A stretch of DNA of 18,411 nt from an uncultured Oscillospiraceae bacterium (GCA_900553955.1 USFO01000020.1:1-18411); one strand, 5' to 3'; positions 1 through 7,479 are shown, counted from the first letter of the stretch. Program-made: numbers and translations. Notes: a model not told the origin generated them from the sequence alone.

Positions 1-17
1 GGTGCGTTTTTATTCAA

Positions 18-56
18 GTCAGCTTGGCGGAAAACGAAGTTTTTCGACAAGCTGAC
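18..56. repeat. Long imperfect hairpin, possible dispersed repeat unit
   Basis: An outer 9-bp arm pair (GTCAGCTTG at 18-26, CAAGCTGAC at 48-56), one G/A mismatch, then an inner 8-bp pair (28-35 with 39-46, including one G-T) around a GAA loop. No T-run follows on either strand, so this is not a standard terminator, although it lies downstream of the minus-strand acetyltransferase. The rest of 1-170 shows no gene. It could be a mobile palindromic repeat or an RNA-stabilising hairpin. Confidence 0.4.
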
Positions 57-170
57 CCGCACTGCTTTTGCGGCGCGGGCTTCTTACTCGATAAATTCCG
101 ATTTGCGATATTTTTTATTACCGTCCACGCGGCGGCAGCGCTTTCGGCAGGAATTCTTATTCACACAAAA

Positions 171-647
171 TCACAAATCAAGCTGCATTAACCGGCGATA
201 GGTTTGAAATCCCGCCGCTTTATAGAACTGTATTGCGCTGTCGTTAAATTCCCAAACGCCAAGCTCAATGCGGTTATAGCCCTTTGCCTTTGCTTCGCCT
301 TTGCAGAATTCAACAATGGCGCTTGCAACGCCCATGCGGCGGAATGCCTCATCCACGCCAAATTCCTCGATATGATAAAAGCTGCGCGCATTACCATATG
401 CGCTTTCCGGGCGGTCTATGTATTCCACCGTGGCGAAGCCGCAGAGCGTTCCGCCGCATTCCGCAACGATAATATCCGCTTTGTCGGAGTCGAAAACCTC
501 GTAAATGCGCTGCTGTAATTCAGTACGAAAACCGGGGCGGAATATGTCCGGGCGGCCGTTTACATGCAGCTCGTTTACTTCGGCGCGCATTTCGTTTATG
601 CGTAGAAGCTCGTCCTTCTTTGCATATCTCACGATTATATTATTCAT
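171..647 (-). CDS. GNAT-family N-acetyltransferase
   Basis: A 158-residue, single-domain GNAT acetyltransferase that would transfer an acetyl group from acetyl-CoA to an unknown amine. The acetyl-CoA pyrophosphate loop is visible as RRMGVA at residues 103-108, preceded by the beta-strand EEFGVD, and the C-terminal motif NDSAIQFYKAAGF at 135-147 is the usual alpha4/beta7 region. The ATG at 647 is chosen because an AGGGGGAC Shine-Dalgarno sequence precedes it. A longer reading frame would start inside the loop of the tRNA terminator and is unlikely. No convincing promoter lies between that terminator and the start, so expression may come from read-through of the tRNA-Ser promoter. The substrate cannot be told from sequence. 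Confidence 0.9.
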   Translation of the reverse strand: MNNIIVRYAKKDELLRINEMRAEVNELHVNGRPDIFRPGFRTELQQRIYEVFDSDKADIIVAECGGTLCGFATVEYIDRPESAYGNARSFYHIEEFGVDEAFRRMGVASAIVEFCKGEAKAKGYNRIELGVWEFNDSAIQFYKAAGFQTYRRLMQLDL

Positions 648-690
648 TTTTAAGTCCCCCTTAATCCGGCTAAAAAGCTTTGCTGATATA

Positions 691-730
691 ACAAAAATCC
701 TCTGCAATCCATACGAATTACAGAGGATTT
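691..730 (-). terminator. Terminator of tRNA-Ser
   Basis: Perfect 10-bp stem (695-704 with 721-730) with a 16-base loop. On the minus strand it runs into TTTTTGTT directly after the stem. It begins one base past the tRNA CCA end. Confidence 0.8.
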
Positions 731-731
731 G

Positions 732-824
732 TGGCGGAGATGAAGAGATTCGAACTCTTGAGAGGCTTTTGACCCCTACGCGATTTCCAGTCGCGCGCCC
801 TCGACCAATCTAGGCGACATCTCC
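732..824 (-). tRNA. tRNA-Ser (anticodon GGA)
   Basis: On the minus strand a 93-nt class II tRNA folds fully. The 7-bp acceptor stem GGAGATG/CATCTCC is followed by discriminator G and an encoded CCA. The anticodon stem CGCGA/TCGCG encloses the loop CTGGAAA, which holds anticodon GGA (plus positions 786-788). A long variable arm typical of serine tRNAs follows, then a T-arm with TTCGAAT loop. It has its own promoter and terminator, so it is a single-gene unit. Confidence 0.97.
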
Positions 825-867
825 AAAGATTGCTTAAGTAAGCTTGCTGTTTATCAACAGCCTGTTT

Positions 868-896
868 ATTATACTAAATACCGAAATAAAAATCAA
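868..896 (-). promoter_or_regulatory. Promoter of tRNA-Ser
   Basis: Minus-strand TTGATT (891-896), 17-base spacer, TATAAT (868-873). The -10 box lies about 44 bases before the mature tRNA 5' end, as expected for a stable-RNA promoter. Confidence 0.85.
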
Positions 897-933
897 GTGT
901 TTTTGAAAAATTTTTTATAGTTTTATTAAAAAA

Positions 934-962
934 TTGCGCGCGGCGCTTATTTATGCTATTAT
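934..962 (+). promoter_or_regulatory. Probable promoter of the U32-family gene
   Basis: TTGCGC (934-939), 17-base spacer, TATTAT (957-962), about 40 bases before the GTG start at 1004. The -35 box matches only partly. Confidence 0.5.
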
Positions 963-1003
963 AAATACAGTAAATAAGGTTTTTGCAAAAGGAGGTGCCT
1001 GCC

Positions 1004-3031
1004 GTGGAAGAAATATTGGCGCCCGTGGGCGGAAAAGAGCAGCTTTTGGCGGCGGTGCGCGCCGGGGCGGATGCCGTCTACCTCGGCGCAAAGAATTTTA
1101 ACGCCCGGCGCAGTGCGGCGAACTTCGGAGAAACGGAGCTTTCCGAGGCGGTGGCGTACTGCCACGCCCGAAATGTAAAGGTTCATGTTACGCTGAACAC
1201 CCTTGTGACCGACAGCGAGCTGCCCGCCCTTTTGGAGGAGATAAGGGAGATTGCCGAAAGCGGCGCGGACGCCGTAATAGTGCAGGACTTGGCGGTGGCA
1301 AAGCTGCTGCGGGAGCACTGTCCGGAAATTGCCATGCACGCCTCCACTCAGATGACGGTTCACGACCTTGCGGGGGTAAAGGAGGCACAAAGGCTGGGAT
1401 TTTCAAGGGTGGTGCTCTCCAGAGAGCTTTCCCTTGAGGAGATTAAAGCCATTGCCGCCGGAACAGATGTCGAGCTTGAGGTCTTTGTTCACGGCGCACT
1501 CTGTATGTGTATGTCAGGAGCCTGCTATCTGTCCTCGATGATAGGGGGCAGAAGCGGAAACCGCGGAATGTGCGCTCAGCCCTGCCGCCTTGACTTTCGC
1601 TTCGGCGAAAAGGACCACGCTCTTTCCCTAAAAGATATGTCCTATGTGGAACATATAAGGGAGCTTGCCGCCGCAGGGGTCTGCTCGTTCAAAATAGAGG
1701 GCAGAATGAAGCGCCCGGAGTATGTTGCGGCGGCTGTCACCGCCTGCCGAACCGCCCTTGCCGGCGGCGTGCCGGATATGGAGAGCCTACGCGCGGTTTT
1801 CTCAAGGCAGGGCTTCACCGACGGATATTTTACCGGCAGGCGAACGGCGGATATGTTCGGCTACCGTTCCCACGAGGATGTTACCGCCGGAGAAAAGGTT
1901 TTCAGAAGCCTTGCCGCCTTGTATAAGGACGAGCCGCAGAAAATTCCGCTTAAAATGTCCCTTTTCGTTTCGGAAAGCGCGCCCGCAAGGCTTGCGATAA
2001 CCGACGGAGAAAACACCGCTTCGGCGGAGGGCGCGCCCTGCCAAAGAGCGCTTAAAGCTCCGACAAATAAGGAGCTTGCCCAAAGGTACCTTTCCAAAAC
2101 AGGAGGAACGCCGTTCTATTTGGAGAAGCTTGAATTTTTCGCCGAGGGCGAGCCGATAATTCCCGCGGGAGAAATCAATGAAATGCGTCGCAGCGCCCTT
2201 GCAGAGCTTTTGGAAATGCGAAGCCGCGTTTCGCCGAAGAAATTCGCCGAACGCCCCCTGCCGGAAATAAAGCCGCACACAGCCTCAAAAACGGCGCTGC
2301 GCCTGCGCTTTGAAAAATACGAACAGTGCTTCGACTGCTCCGCCGCAGTGATTTTACCCATGGGCGAAATCGAACGTCACCCGGAGGCAGCAAGCCGCTT
2401 TGCGGGACGGCTCTGTGCGGAGCTGCCGCCGCTGGTGTTCCCGGCGGATGAGGAAAAAACGGCGCAGCGGCTTTGCGGGCTGAAATCCGCCGGAGTAACC
2501 GATGTAATCTGCGACAATATCGGAACCCTTGCCATGGCAAAGGCTGCCGGAATGACCGTTCACGGCGGGCATGGACTGAATATTCTGAACAGCCTTTCCC
2601 TTTCGGAATACGAACGCCTCGGCTTAACTGACGCCACGGTTTCCTTTGAGCTTTCCGCCGCGAAAATCCGCCGCCTCGGCGGAGAAATTCCCCGGGGAAT
2701 AATCGGCTACGGCTACCTGCCCCTTATGCGAACCCGCGCATGTCCCCTGAAAAAGCAGGGGGGCTGCGGAAAATGCCCCGGCAGGGGAAATCTCCGCGAC
2801 CGCATGGGCAAGGAATTTACCTATCTCTGCTTCGAACGAAAATTCGGAACGCTCCTCAACAGCGTGCCGCTTTGGACTGCGGATAAGGATATTCGCAATA
2901 TCGACTTCATAACGCTTTGGTTCACCACGGAGCAGCCCCGCCGCTGCGAGGAGGTTTACCGTATGTTCACCGAAAACCGACCATTTGACGAGGAACGCAC
3001 CACAGGGCTCTATTTCAGAGAGCTGCTGTGA
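1004..3031 (+). CDS. Peptidase U32 family protein, RlhA/TrhP-like RNA hydroxylation type
   Basis: A 675-residue U32 protein with the extended C-terminal half (DUF3656-like) seen in the long members. The U32 signature runs from E159 to S177 (VFVHGALC...SGACYLS), followed by NRGMCAQPCR at 186-195; Cys167, 174, 190 and 194 are the conserved family cysteines. A further Cys-rich stretch (CPLKKQGGCGKCPG) sits near the C-terminus. Although named peptidases, characterised relatives (E. coli RlhA and TrhP, B. subtilis TrhP1/P2) make 5-hydroxycytidine in 23S rRNA or 5-hydroxyuridine in tRNA, so a cytosolic RNA-modifying role is the better inference. GTG at 1004 is chosen because GGAGG lies 8 bases upstream; a TTG at 983 would put that site inside the gene. 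Which RNA it modifies is open. Confidence 0.9.
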   Translation: MEEILAPVGGKEQLLAAVRAGADAVYLGAKNFNARRSAANFGETELSEAVAYCHARNVKVHVTLNTLVTDSELPALLEEIREIAESGADAVIVQDLAVAKLLREHCPEIAMHASTQMTVHDLAGVKEAQRLGFSRVVLSRELSLEEIKAIAAGTDVELEVFVHGALCMCMSGACYLSSMIGGRSGNRGMCAQPCRLDFRFGEKDHALSLKDMSYVEHIRELAAAGVCSFKIEGRMKRPEYVAAAVTACRTALAGGVPDMESLRAVFSRQGFTDGYFTGRRTADMFGYRSHEDVTAGEKVFRSLAALYKDEPQKIPLKMSLFVSESAPARLAITDGENTASAEGAPCQRALKAPTNKELAQRYLSKTGGTPFYLEKLEFFAEGEPIIPAGEINEMRRSALAELLEMRSRVSPKKFAERPLPEIKPHTASKTALRLRFEKYEQCFDCSAAVILPMGEIERHPEAASRFAGRLCAELPPLVFPADEEKTAQRLCGLKSAGVTDVICDNIGTLAMAKAAGMTVHGGHGLNILNSLSLSEYERLGLTDATVSFELSAAKIRRLGGEIPRGIIGYGYLPLMRTRACPLKKQGGCGKCPGRGNLRDRMGKEFTYLCFERKFGTLLNSVPLWTADKDIRNIDFITLWFTTEQPRRCEEVYRMFTENRPFDEERTTGLYFRELL

Positions 3032-3047
3032 TGAGAAAGGAGCGCCT

Positions 3048-3380
3048 ATGGTAATTTATGCAACGAAAAAAGCCTTTGAAAGATACAATCTTAAAATGCC
3101 GGAGGAAATGCATAGTTCCTTTGCCGCCTCCGTTTCAAGAGCTATCATTAAAAAGGAGAGCGGCGACCGCCTTTACGATTTCTTATAGGGCAATGTCCTC
3201 CAAACAAAAAAGCCGGTTTACAATATGAATTTCGACCGGTTGATCGGATATAAGGACGAAAACGGAAGTAAGTATTACGAATTCCCCGGAGTGGAATTTA
3301 GGGAAGCGATGATAAAGCGCTACGGCAATCGGGCGAAGGAGCTGCACCCGCCCATAGGCTCTCCCTTTGCAATACACTGA
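3048..3380 (+). pseudogene. Broken small gene: 46-aa N-terminal part, in-frame stop, C-terminal remnant
   Basis: An ATG at 3048 with AAAGGAG 5 bases upstream, 16 bases after the U32 stop, opens a frame of 46 codons (MVIYATKKAFERYNLKMPEE...ESGDRLYDFL) ending at a TAG at 3186-3188. The same frame continues without further stops to TGA at 3378-3380 and still reads like protein (NMNFDRLIGYKDENG..., FPGVEFREAMIKRYGN). The N-terminal part and the tail both recall a small conserved clostridial family that I associate, from memory only, with DUF6933. That family is longer, so an internal deletion plus a nonsense codon is the likely history. A strong terminator follows at 3392. The alternative is a real 46-residue protein with an unrelated downstream frame. 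Confidence 0.6.
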
Positions 3381-3391
3381 ACACAGAAGCG

Positions 3392-3417
3392 AAAAGCGCC
3401 CTTGCGGGCGCTTTTTT
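3392..3417. terminator. Bidirectional terminator between convergent genes
   Basis: Stem AAAGCGCCC/GGGCGCTTT with TTGC loop. It gives T6 on the plus strand and T4 on the minus strand, serving the U32 unit from the left and the DUF11 gene (ending at 3429) from the right. Confidence 0.85.
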
Positions 3418-3428
3418 GCGGTGGAAAA

Positions 3429-4280
3429 TTAAATTGTTCCGCTGATTTCGAGCACCGTCACGCCGGGGGTGATGCTCCATGTTCCGGTGGCAGGATTCTG
3501 CGTAAAGGTTGCCGCCGGAACGGTGATTTTGCCCGGAACGGTGGAAAATGCGCCGGTGGCTTCGTTATAGGTGTAGTTGCCCGGAGCGGGCCACGCCGCG
3601 CCGTTCAGAGTGACGGCGATATTTCCGAGCTTCGGGTCAAATACATCGCTGAAAACAATGCCCGCGGCTTCATCAGCCGCCGCCGCGCCGCTGTTGGAAA
3701 TGGTAAAGGTGTAGGTCAGACTGCCGTTTTCGGTGACGGAGACGGGATTTAGTGCCTTCACGATGGAAAGCGCCGCTTCGGGACAGGCGGCGAGGGTCTC
3801 CTCCGCCGTAACCGGAGTGAGCAGCCCGCCTCCGGTGACGGAAACGCTGTTCGTGACCGCCGCCTCTGCGCCGAGAGGTGCGGTTTCTACCACTCTGGCA
3901 CGGTAGACAATCACCGCGTCGCCCCCGGCGGGAACCTCAATTCCGGTTATCACAAGAGGCGGTCCCGCAGTGACGGCGGGAGCGGGTCTGAGCACGCCGT
4001 TCACATAATAGAGCACGGAGCCGGCATAGGCAAGGGGCACAAGACTGCCATCGCCGAAGGCGTATTCGCCGAGGTTATCCGTCAGAGTAAGCCCGCCGAG
4101 CAAGGCGGAGCCTGTGTTCCGCAGAGCTACGGCGTAGGTGATAAGCTCCCCCTGCCGATAACATTCCTGCGCGGCGGTTTTCGTCACGGAAAGCGCCTGG
4201 GTGATTTCCCCGGTGACAATGTTGGAAGCGGCCTCGCCGCCGGAGTAAGAAACGGTTGCCCGGTTTGTAAATTGAGCCAT
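3429..4280 (-). CDS. DUF11-repeat protein, surface-type, without signal peptide
   Basis: A 283-residue protein of two DUF11-type beta-sandwich repeats (TIGR01451-like). A short lead (FTNRATVSYSGGEAASNIV) is followed by repeat 1 (about residues 27-140: LSVTKTAAQ, GELITYAVALRNTG, LTLTDNLGEY) and repeat 2 (about 160-283: LSIVKALNPVSVTENGSLTY, FSDVFDPKL, and a final VTVLEISGTI). The composition is rich in Gly, Ala, Thr and Val, with few charged residues. ATG at 4280 has AAAGGAG 8 bases upstream; a further 13 upstream codons are open but lack a start site of their own. No signal peptide, membrane anchor or sorting motif is visible, so how or whether it leaves the cell is unclear. Related short proteins are common in clostridial genomes, but I know no assigned function. 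It is transcribed divergently from the gene at 4437. Confidence 0.85.
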   Translation of the reverse strand: MAQFTNRATVSYSGGEAASNIVTGEITQALSVTKTAAQECYRQGELITYAVALRNTGSALLGGLTLTDNLGEYAFGDGSLVPLAYAGSVLYYVNGVLRPAPAVTAGPPLVITGIEVPAGGDAVIVYRARVVETAPLGAEAAVTNSVSVTGGGLLTPVTAEETLAACPEAALSIVKALNPVSVTENGSLTYTFTISNSGAAAADEAAGIVFSDVFDPKLGNIAVTLNGAAWPAPGNYTYNEATGAFSTVPGKITVPAATFTQNPATGTWSITPGVTVLEISGTI

Positions 4281-4436
4281 TAAAAAATCTCCTTTCGCGG
4301 ATGAATGATTCCTCCGCAATACAGCTTATGCGCCAAAGGCATTTTGTGACAGTTCGCCGAAAAAACGCCGCCGAAGAACGCATAAATGCCTCCGAAAGCG
4401 GAAAAATAACGATAAAAAGCTTCCGGAGGATTTGCT

Positions 4437-4871
4437 ATGATTGAGAACGATACTGTAAGGCTTCTGCGCGAGTGCGACGCGGGCGCGGATATGGGCATTT
4501 CCGCAATTTCAGATGTGATGAACAGGGTCGGCTCCTCCGCCCTTAAAATGGCGCTGAACCGCTGCAAAAACGAGCACGAGAAGCTCAAAACGGAGATAAG
4601 CATTATGCTCGACTGCTGCCACGACGAGGGCAAGGATCCAAGCCCGGTGGCAAAGGGGATGTCTTGGATAAAGACGAATATCAAAATGGCGGCGGACGAG
4701 TCAGACGAAACCGCCGCGGATTTGCTTACCGACGGCTGCGATATGGGTACGAAATCCCTGTGGAAATACCTCAACCGCTACAAGGCGGCAAGCGAAAGAT
4801 CAAGGGACATCGCAAAGCGCCTTATACAGCTTGAGGAGGATTTACGCACAGACCTGAGACAATATCTTTGA
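4437..4871 (+). CDS. Small helical protein, ferritin-like/DUF2383-type
   Basis: A 144-residue, almost wholly helical, charged, cytosolic protein. Its pattern of four amphipathic helices (DTVRLLRECDAGADMG..., ALNRCKNEHEKLKTEIS..., ETAADLLTDGCDMGTKSLWKYL, SERSRDIAKRLIQLEEDL) resembles small four-helix-bundle families such as DUF2383. Close relatives are common in clostridia, usually annotated hypothetical. The conserved block KGMSWIKTNIKMA sits mid-protein. No complete di-iron ligand set is obvious, so metal binding is not claimed. ATG 4437 follows GGAGGA at 6 bases. It is a single gene, divergent from the DUF11 gene across 156 bases where I see no convincing sigma-A promoter on either strand, and it ends in a strong terminator. 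Confidence 0.8.
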   Translation: MIENDTVRLLRECDAGADMGISAISDVMNRVGSSALKMALNRCKNEHEKLKTEISIMLDCCHDEGKDPSPVAKGMSWIKTNIKMAADESDETAADLLTDGCDMGTKSLWKYLNRYKAASERSRDIAKRLIQLEEDLRTDLRQYL

Positions 4872-4881
4872 TTTGCATGGC

Positions 4882-4910
4882 AAAAAATCCGGCGACAGCC
4901 GGATTTTTTT
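4882..4910 (+). terminator. Terminator of the small helical protein gene
   Basis: A 12-bp perfect stem (AAAAAATCCGGC/GCCGGATTTTTT) with GACA loop, 10 bases after the stop codon. Confidence 0.9.
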
Positions 4911-4968
4911 GCTTTATTCGGAGGATTTTAATCGTAAATTTTTTTCTTAAAAAATAAAAAAATAAACT

Positions 4969-4990
4969 TTTAATCAAACTATTGATTAAA
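4969..4990. promoter_or_regulatory. Perfect inverted repeat (candidate operator) over the promoter of the beta-helix protein
   Basis: Arms TTTAATCAA (4969-4977) and TTGATTAAA (4982-4990) are separated by ACTA in a very A+T-rich stretch. The second arm supplies a possible -35 box TTGATT (4982-4987), with TTAATA or TAATAT about 18-19 bases downstream as -10. A repressor bound here would block the promoter. No regulator is identified. Confidence 0.5.
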
Positions 4991-5049
4991 CTCAAAAATT
5001 GTGTTTTAATATAAACAACCAGATTGACAAAAGGAGGAGCTTTAGCAGA

Positions 5050-6510
5050 ATGAAAAAAATAATAAGTATGGTGCTTGCGCTTGTAATGGTGCTTTCACTC
5101 GGCGTTTCCGCCCTTGCGGACGGCGAACAGACCTTTGAGGAAGCGCTTAACGCGGCGCAGAGCGTAACCCTTCCGTATGAAACAAAATATGAACTCGGAA
5201 GCGAAAAAATAATTAACTTCGAGGATTATAAATTCTACGGATTTGCGGTGAATGTGAATCTCGAGGCAGGAAACGTTATAGAAATAAAGTTCTATGGCGA
5301 AAACAGAGATGCGGATACCGTGCTCAGAGTGTATCGGAAGAACGGCGAAGCGTTCGACGAAGTGTTTTCAAGAGACGCCGACAATTATTATAATAATGGC
5401 GAAACAGGAACTTTTGTTGTCGACAAAACCGATGAATATTACATCCTTTTCCGCGGATTTGATGACGGCGATGTAGGCGCTTGCAATGCCGGAGTAAAGC
5501 TCCTTGTAAAAAATGCGGCATACGCACCGCTAAATTTTGACACGGAAAATCCGCCTGTTCCCGCCGAGGGCGACCTTTGGAACTGGGACGCAGAAAGCAG
5601 AACCCTTACGCTGAAGGACGGCTTTTATCACGCAAGCGCAGCAAATGACAGCGCAAACATAACCCTGCCTGCCGATTCAACCTTAATCGTTGAAGGCAAA
5701 GCTACTCTGTATGGCTTTGGCGAAGACCAAAACGGAATCACCTGCAAAGGTACGCTTACCGTAAAGGGTAGCGGAGCGAACAGATCCGTTCTTAACATTT
5801 ATGCGGATAACGAAGGTATAGATGCGGACGGTGATCTGACTGTCGAAAATATCGCCGCTAATGTTGAAGCGGGCAGCGACGGCTTTATAAATTACGGCGA
5901 AATGGTTATCAGGAACGCGAAGCTTGATTTTGATACCGGTAACGATGGTCTTGATGTAAACAGCAGATCAAGCCTGCTTATAGAAAACAGCACCGTAAAG
6001 ATTGTTTCCAGCGATGAGGCAATTGAGGTCAGCAAAAATGTAATTATCAAAAACTGTAATTTGAATCTTCGCTCCACCGGTGAAGAGGGAATTGACGCCG
6101 GAGAAAACATAGAAATAACCGGCGGAAAGCTTGTTATTGTCGCAGAAGAAAACGCCCTTGAAGCAATAAAAATAATTCTTATCGATGTGGTTTTTGATAT
6201 AGCGAACACAGACAGCGACTATTACTTAATAGATATGGGCGATGCAGAGAATTTCTCTCTTCCGGGAACCTTCCGCCTTTATGATAAGGACGGAAATCAG
6301 CTCTATGAGGGCGAATGGAAGGCTGAACTGCTGAACGAAGAAGGCAGACTCTATGTTGGCGGAACCGAGGTTTCCCGCGCTGCTTCCGTGGTCGAAGAAC
6401 CGAAGCCCGTTCCTGAACCTAAAGGCGACACCGTGGTTATCAAAATCGGTGCTGCCGCCGCAGAAAGCGGCGAGAAGAACCCAAGCACCGGCGCTGAAGT
6501 TATCGGCTGA
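5050..6510 (+). CDS. Secreted protein with beta-helix (carbohydrate-binding-like) region
   Basis: A 486-residue exported protein. It has a Sec signal peptide MKKIISMVLALVMVLSLGVSALA with probable cleavage at ALA/DG (23/24). Residues about 24-155 look like a PPC-type beta sandwich (VLRVYRKNGEAF...YYILFRGF). A clostridial motif, LWNWDAESRTLTLKDG, opens a right-handed beta-helix to about residue 400, with short repeated strands (GTLTVKGSG, EGIDADGDLTVENI, DGLDVNSRSSLLIENS, EGIDAGENIEITGG). The C-terminus has a Pro-rich linker (EPKPVPEPKG) and ends in EKNPSTGAEVIG, a sorting-like motif without the usual hydrophobic anchor. ATG 5050 is preceded by AAGGAGGAG at 10 bases; the longer frame lacks a signal peptide start. 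The likely role is binding cell-wall or dietary glycans, by resemblance only. Confidence 0.8.
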   Translation: MKKIISMVLALVMVLSLGVSALADGEQTFEEALNAAQSVTLPYETKYELGSEKIINFEDYKFYGFAVNVNLEAGNVIEIKFYGENRDADTVLRVYRKNGEAFDEVFSRDADNYYNNGETGTFVVDKTDEYYILFRGFDDGDVGACNAGVKLLVKNAAYAPLNFDTENPPVPAEGDLWNWDAESRTLTLKDGFYHASAANDSANITLPADSTLIVEGKATLYGFGEDQNGITCKGTLTVKGSGANRSVLNIYADNEGIDADGDLTVENIAANVEAGSDGFINYGEMVIRNAKLDFDTGNDGLDVNSRSSLLIENSTVKIVSSDEAIEVSKNVIIKNCNLNLRSTGEEGIDAGENIEITGGKLVIVAEENALEAIKIILIDVVFDIANTDSDYYLIDMGDAENFSLPGTFRLYDKDGNQLYEGEWKAELLNEEGRLYVGGTEVSRAASVVEEPKPVPEPKGDTVVIKIGAAAAESGEKNPSTGAEVIG

Positions 6511-6520
6511 ATATAAGATA

Positions 6521-6558
6521 AAAAAATCCCGCGCTCATTTTGAGCACGGGATTTTTTT
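6521..6558. terminator. Shared bidirectional terminator
   Basis: Stem AAAAAATCCCG/CGGGATTTTTT, a C/A mismatch, then GCTCA/TGAGC around a TTT loop. T-runs occur on both strands. It closes the beta-helix gene from the left and the CPBP-like gene (stop at 6710) from the right. Nothing else is seen in 6559-6709 except a weak hairpin near 6573-6607. Confidence 0.85.
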
Positions 6559-6709
6559 GTTCGTTTTGCACCAAGGCAATACGCTTCGGTTATTGGCTTG
6601 CCTTGTTTACAAGTAGAGCTGTCACGCCGAAAGGAGTCATAGGCGCGATTGAGAGGATTTTTTACTGCGTCAATGCCGGCAGCCGAGAGTATTTGAGGCG
6701 CGTTGTTCT

Positions 6710-7342
6710 TTATTTCTCCGCCATCGCATTTCCCACCACGCGCTCCGCGGCATGCGCCGCCATGCAAAGCGCGAAAATTCCGGTTTGCCGATAGGCAAAG
6801 CCAACGCCGACGGAGAATATAAACGAAGCGCAAAGCTCCGCAAAAAGCGCTTTGCAGGGGCGCTGCTTCGCAATCGCCGCCTGTGCGATAATGCCGAAGC
6901 ACCAGACCGCTCCGTTGCAGAAAACCGCCCACAGTCCTGCGTTAGGAACGGCAAAATAACGCAAAGCGGCAAAAAGCGCGCCCTGCATAAACAGCCGCTG
7001 CGGCACCTCCATAAAAGCGCCGCCGAGCGCCCACCAAAAAAGTTCCTTGCCGAAAAGACGGCGGCGTTCGGTGCTCAAATTCACAACAGCGGCGGAAGCG
7101 AAAATCGAAATGAGCACCGCCGCAGCACAGAGAAAATTTTGAGCATGCTCAAAATTGTGCGGGATAAAGCCCACCGTGACTTTGAGCACCGCCGCAAACG
7201 GAACGCCCGCCAAAAGCGGCGCAAGCCGCGCCGCTTCGCCGCGCCCCTTGAGCACCGATGAGCACAGCGCGCAAAGCCCGAACCACGCTCCGCAAAGGCA
7301 AAAGCCGCCCGCAACGCACAAAATTATATATATAAATGTCAT
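6710..7342 (-). CDS. Polytopic membrane protein, divergent CPBP (CAAX-protease-like) family
   Basis: A 210-residue integral membrane protein with about six hydrophobic segments: residues 3-30, 42-60, 68-88, 102-130, 136-157 and 170-201. MEVPQRLFMQGAL (111-123) resembles the first CPBP motif EExxxR, with the first Glu replaced by Met (E112 and R116 kept). HAAER (197-201) resembles the last His motif. Such proteins are intramembrane glutamic-type proteases or bacteriocin self-immunity proteins, but with one key Glu missing activity is uncertain. ATG 7342 has AAGGGTGAG a few bases upstream and a near-perfect promoter. It is a single gene converging on the beta-helix gene. The family call is tentative; the membrane topology is clear. 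Confidence 0.65.
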   Translation of the reverse strand: MTFIYIILCVAGGFCLCGAWFGLCALCSSVLKGRGEAARLAPLLAGVPFAAVLKVTVGFIPHNFEHAQNFLCAAAVLISIFASAAVVNLSTERRRLFGKELFWWALGGAFMEVPQRLFMQGALFAALRYFAVPNAGLWAVFCNGAVWCFGIIAQAAIAKQRPCKALFAELCASFIFSVGVGFAYRQTGIFALCMAAHAAERVVGNAMAEK

Positions 7343-7374
7343 AAACTCACCCTTGATAAGTACGATTAAGCTCT

Positions 7375-7403
7375 ATTATACAGCGGCTTTTGCTAAAATT
7401 CAA
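7375..7403 (-). promoter_or_regulatory. Promoter of the CPBP-like gene
   Basis: Minus-strand TTGAAT (7398-7403), 17-base spacer, TATAAT (7375-7380), giving a leader of about 25 bases. Confidence 0.8.
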
Positions 7404-7434
7404 TAATCACTGCCGCCCATTCACAAATAAAGCC

Positions 7435-7463
7435 TTGAAACCGCCCACATTTTCCGCTATAAT
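7435..7463 (+). promoter_or_regulatory. Promoter of the ABC-F operon
   Basis: TTGAAA (7435-7440), 17-base spacer, TATAAT (7458-7463). Transcription should start near 7470, leaving only about 28 bases before the GTG at 7498. This is too short for the attenuator leaders seen on many resistance ABC-F genes. Confidence 0.85.
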
Positions 7464-7479
7464 ATATTGGATTATGAAG

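Noticed and set aside
18..56. Intrinsic terminator for the acetyltransferase gene
   Set aside because: No T-run follows the stem on the minus strand.
171..707. Longer acetyltransferase starting at 707
   Set aside because: The extra 20 codons begin in the tRNA terminator loop and have no ribosome binding site.
6376..6510. Standard LPXTG-type cell-wall anchor
   Set aside because: The NPSTG motif is not followed by a hydrophobic helix and basic tail, so ordinary sortase anchoring cannot be claimed.
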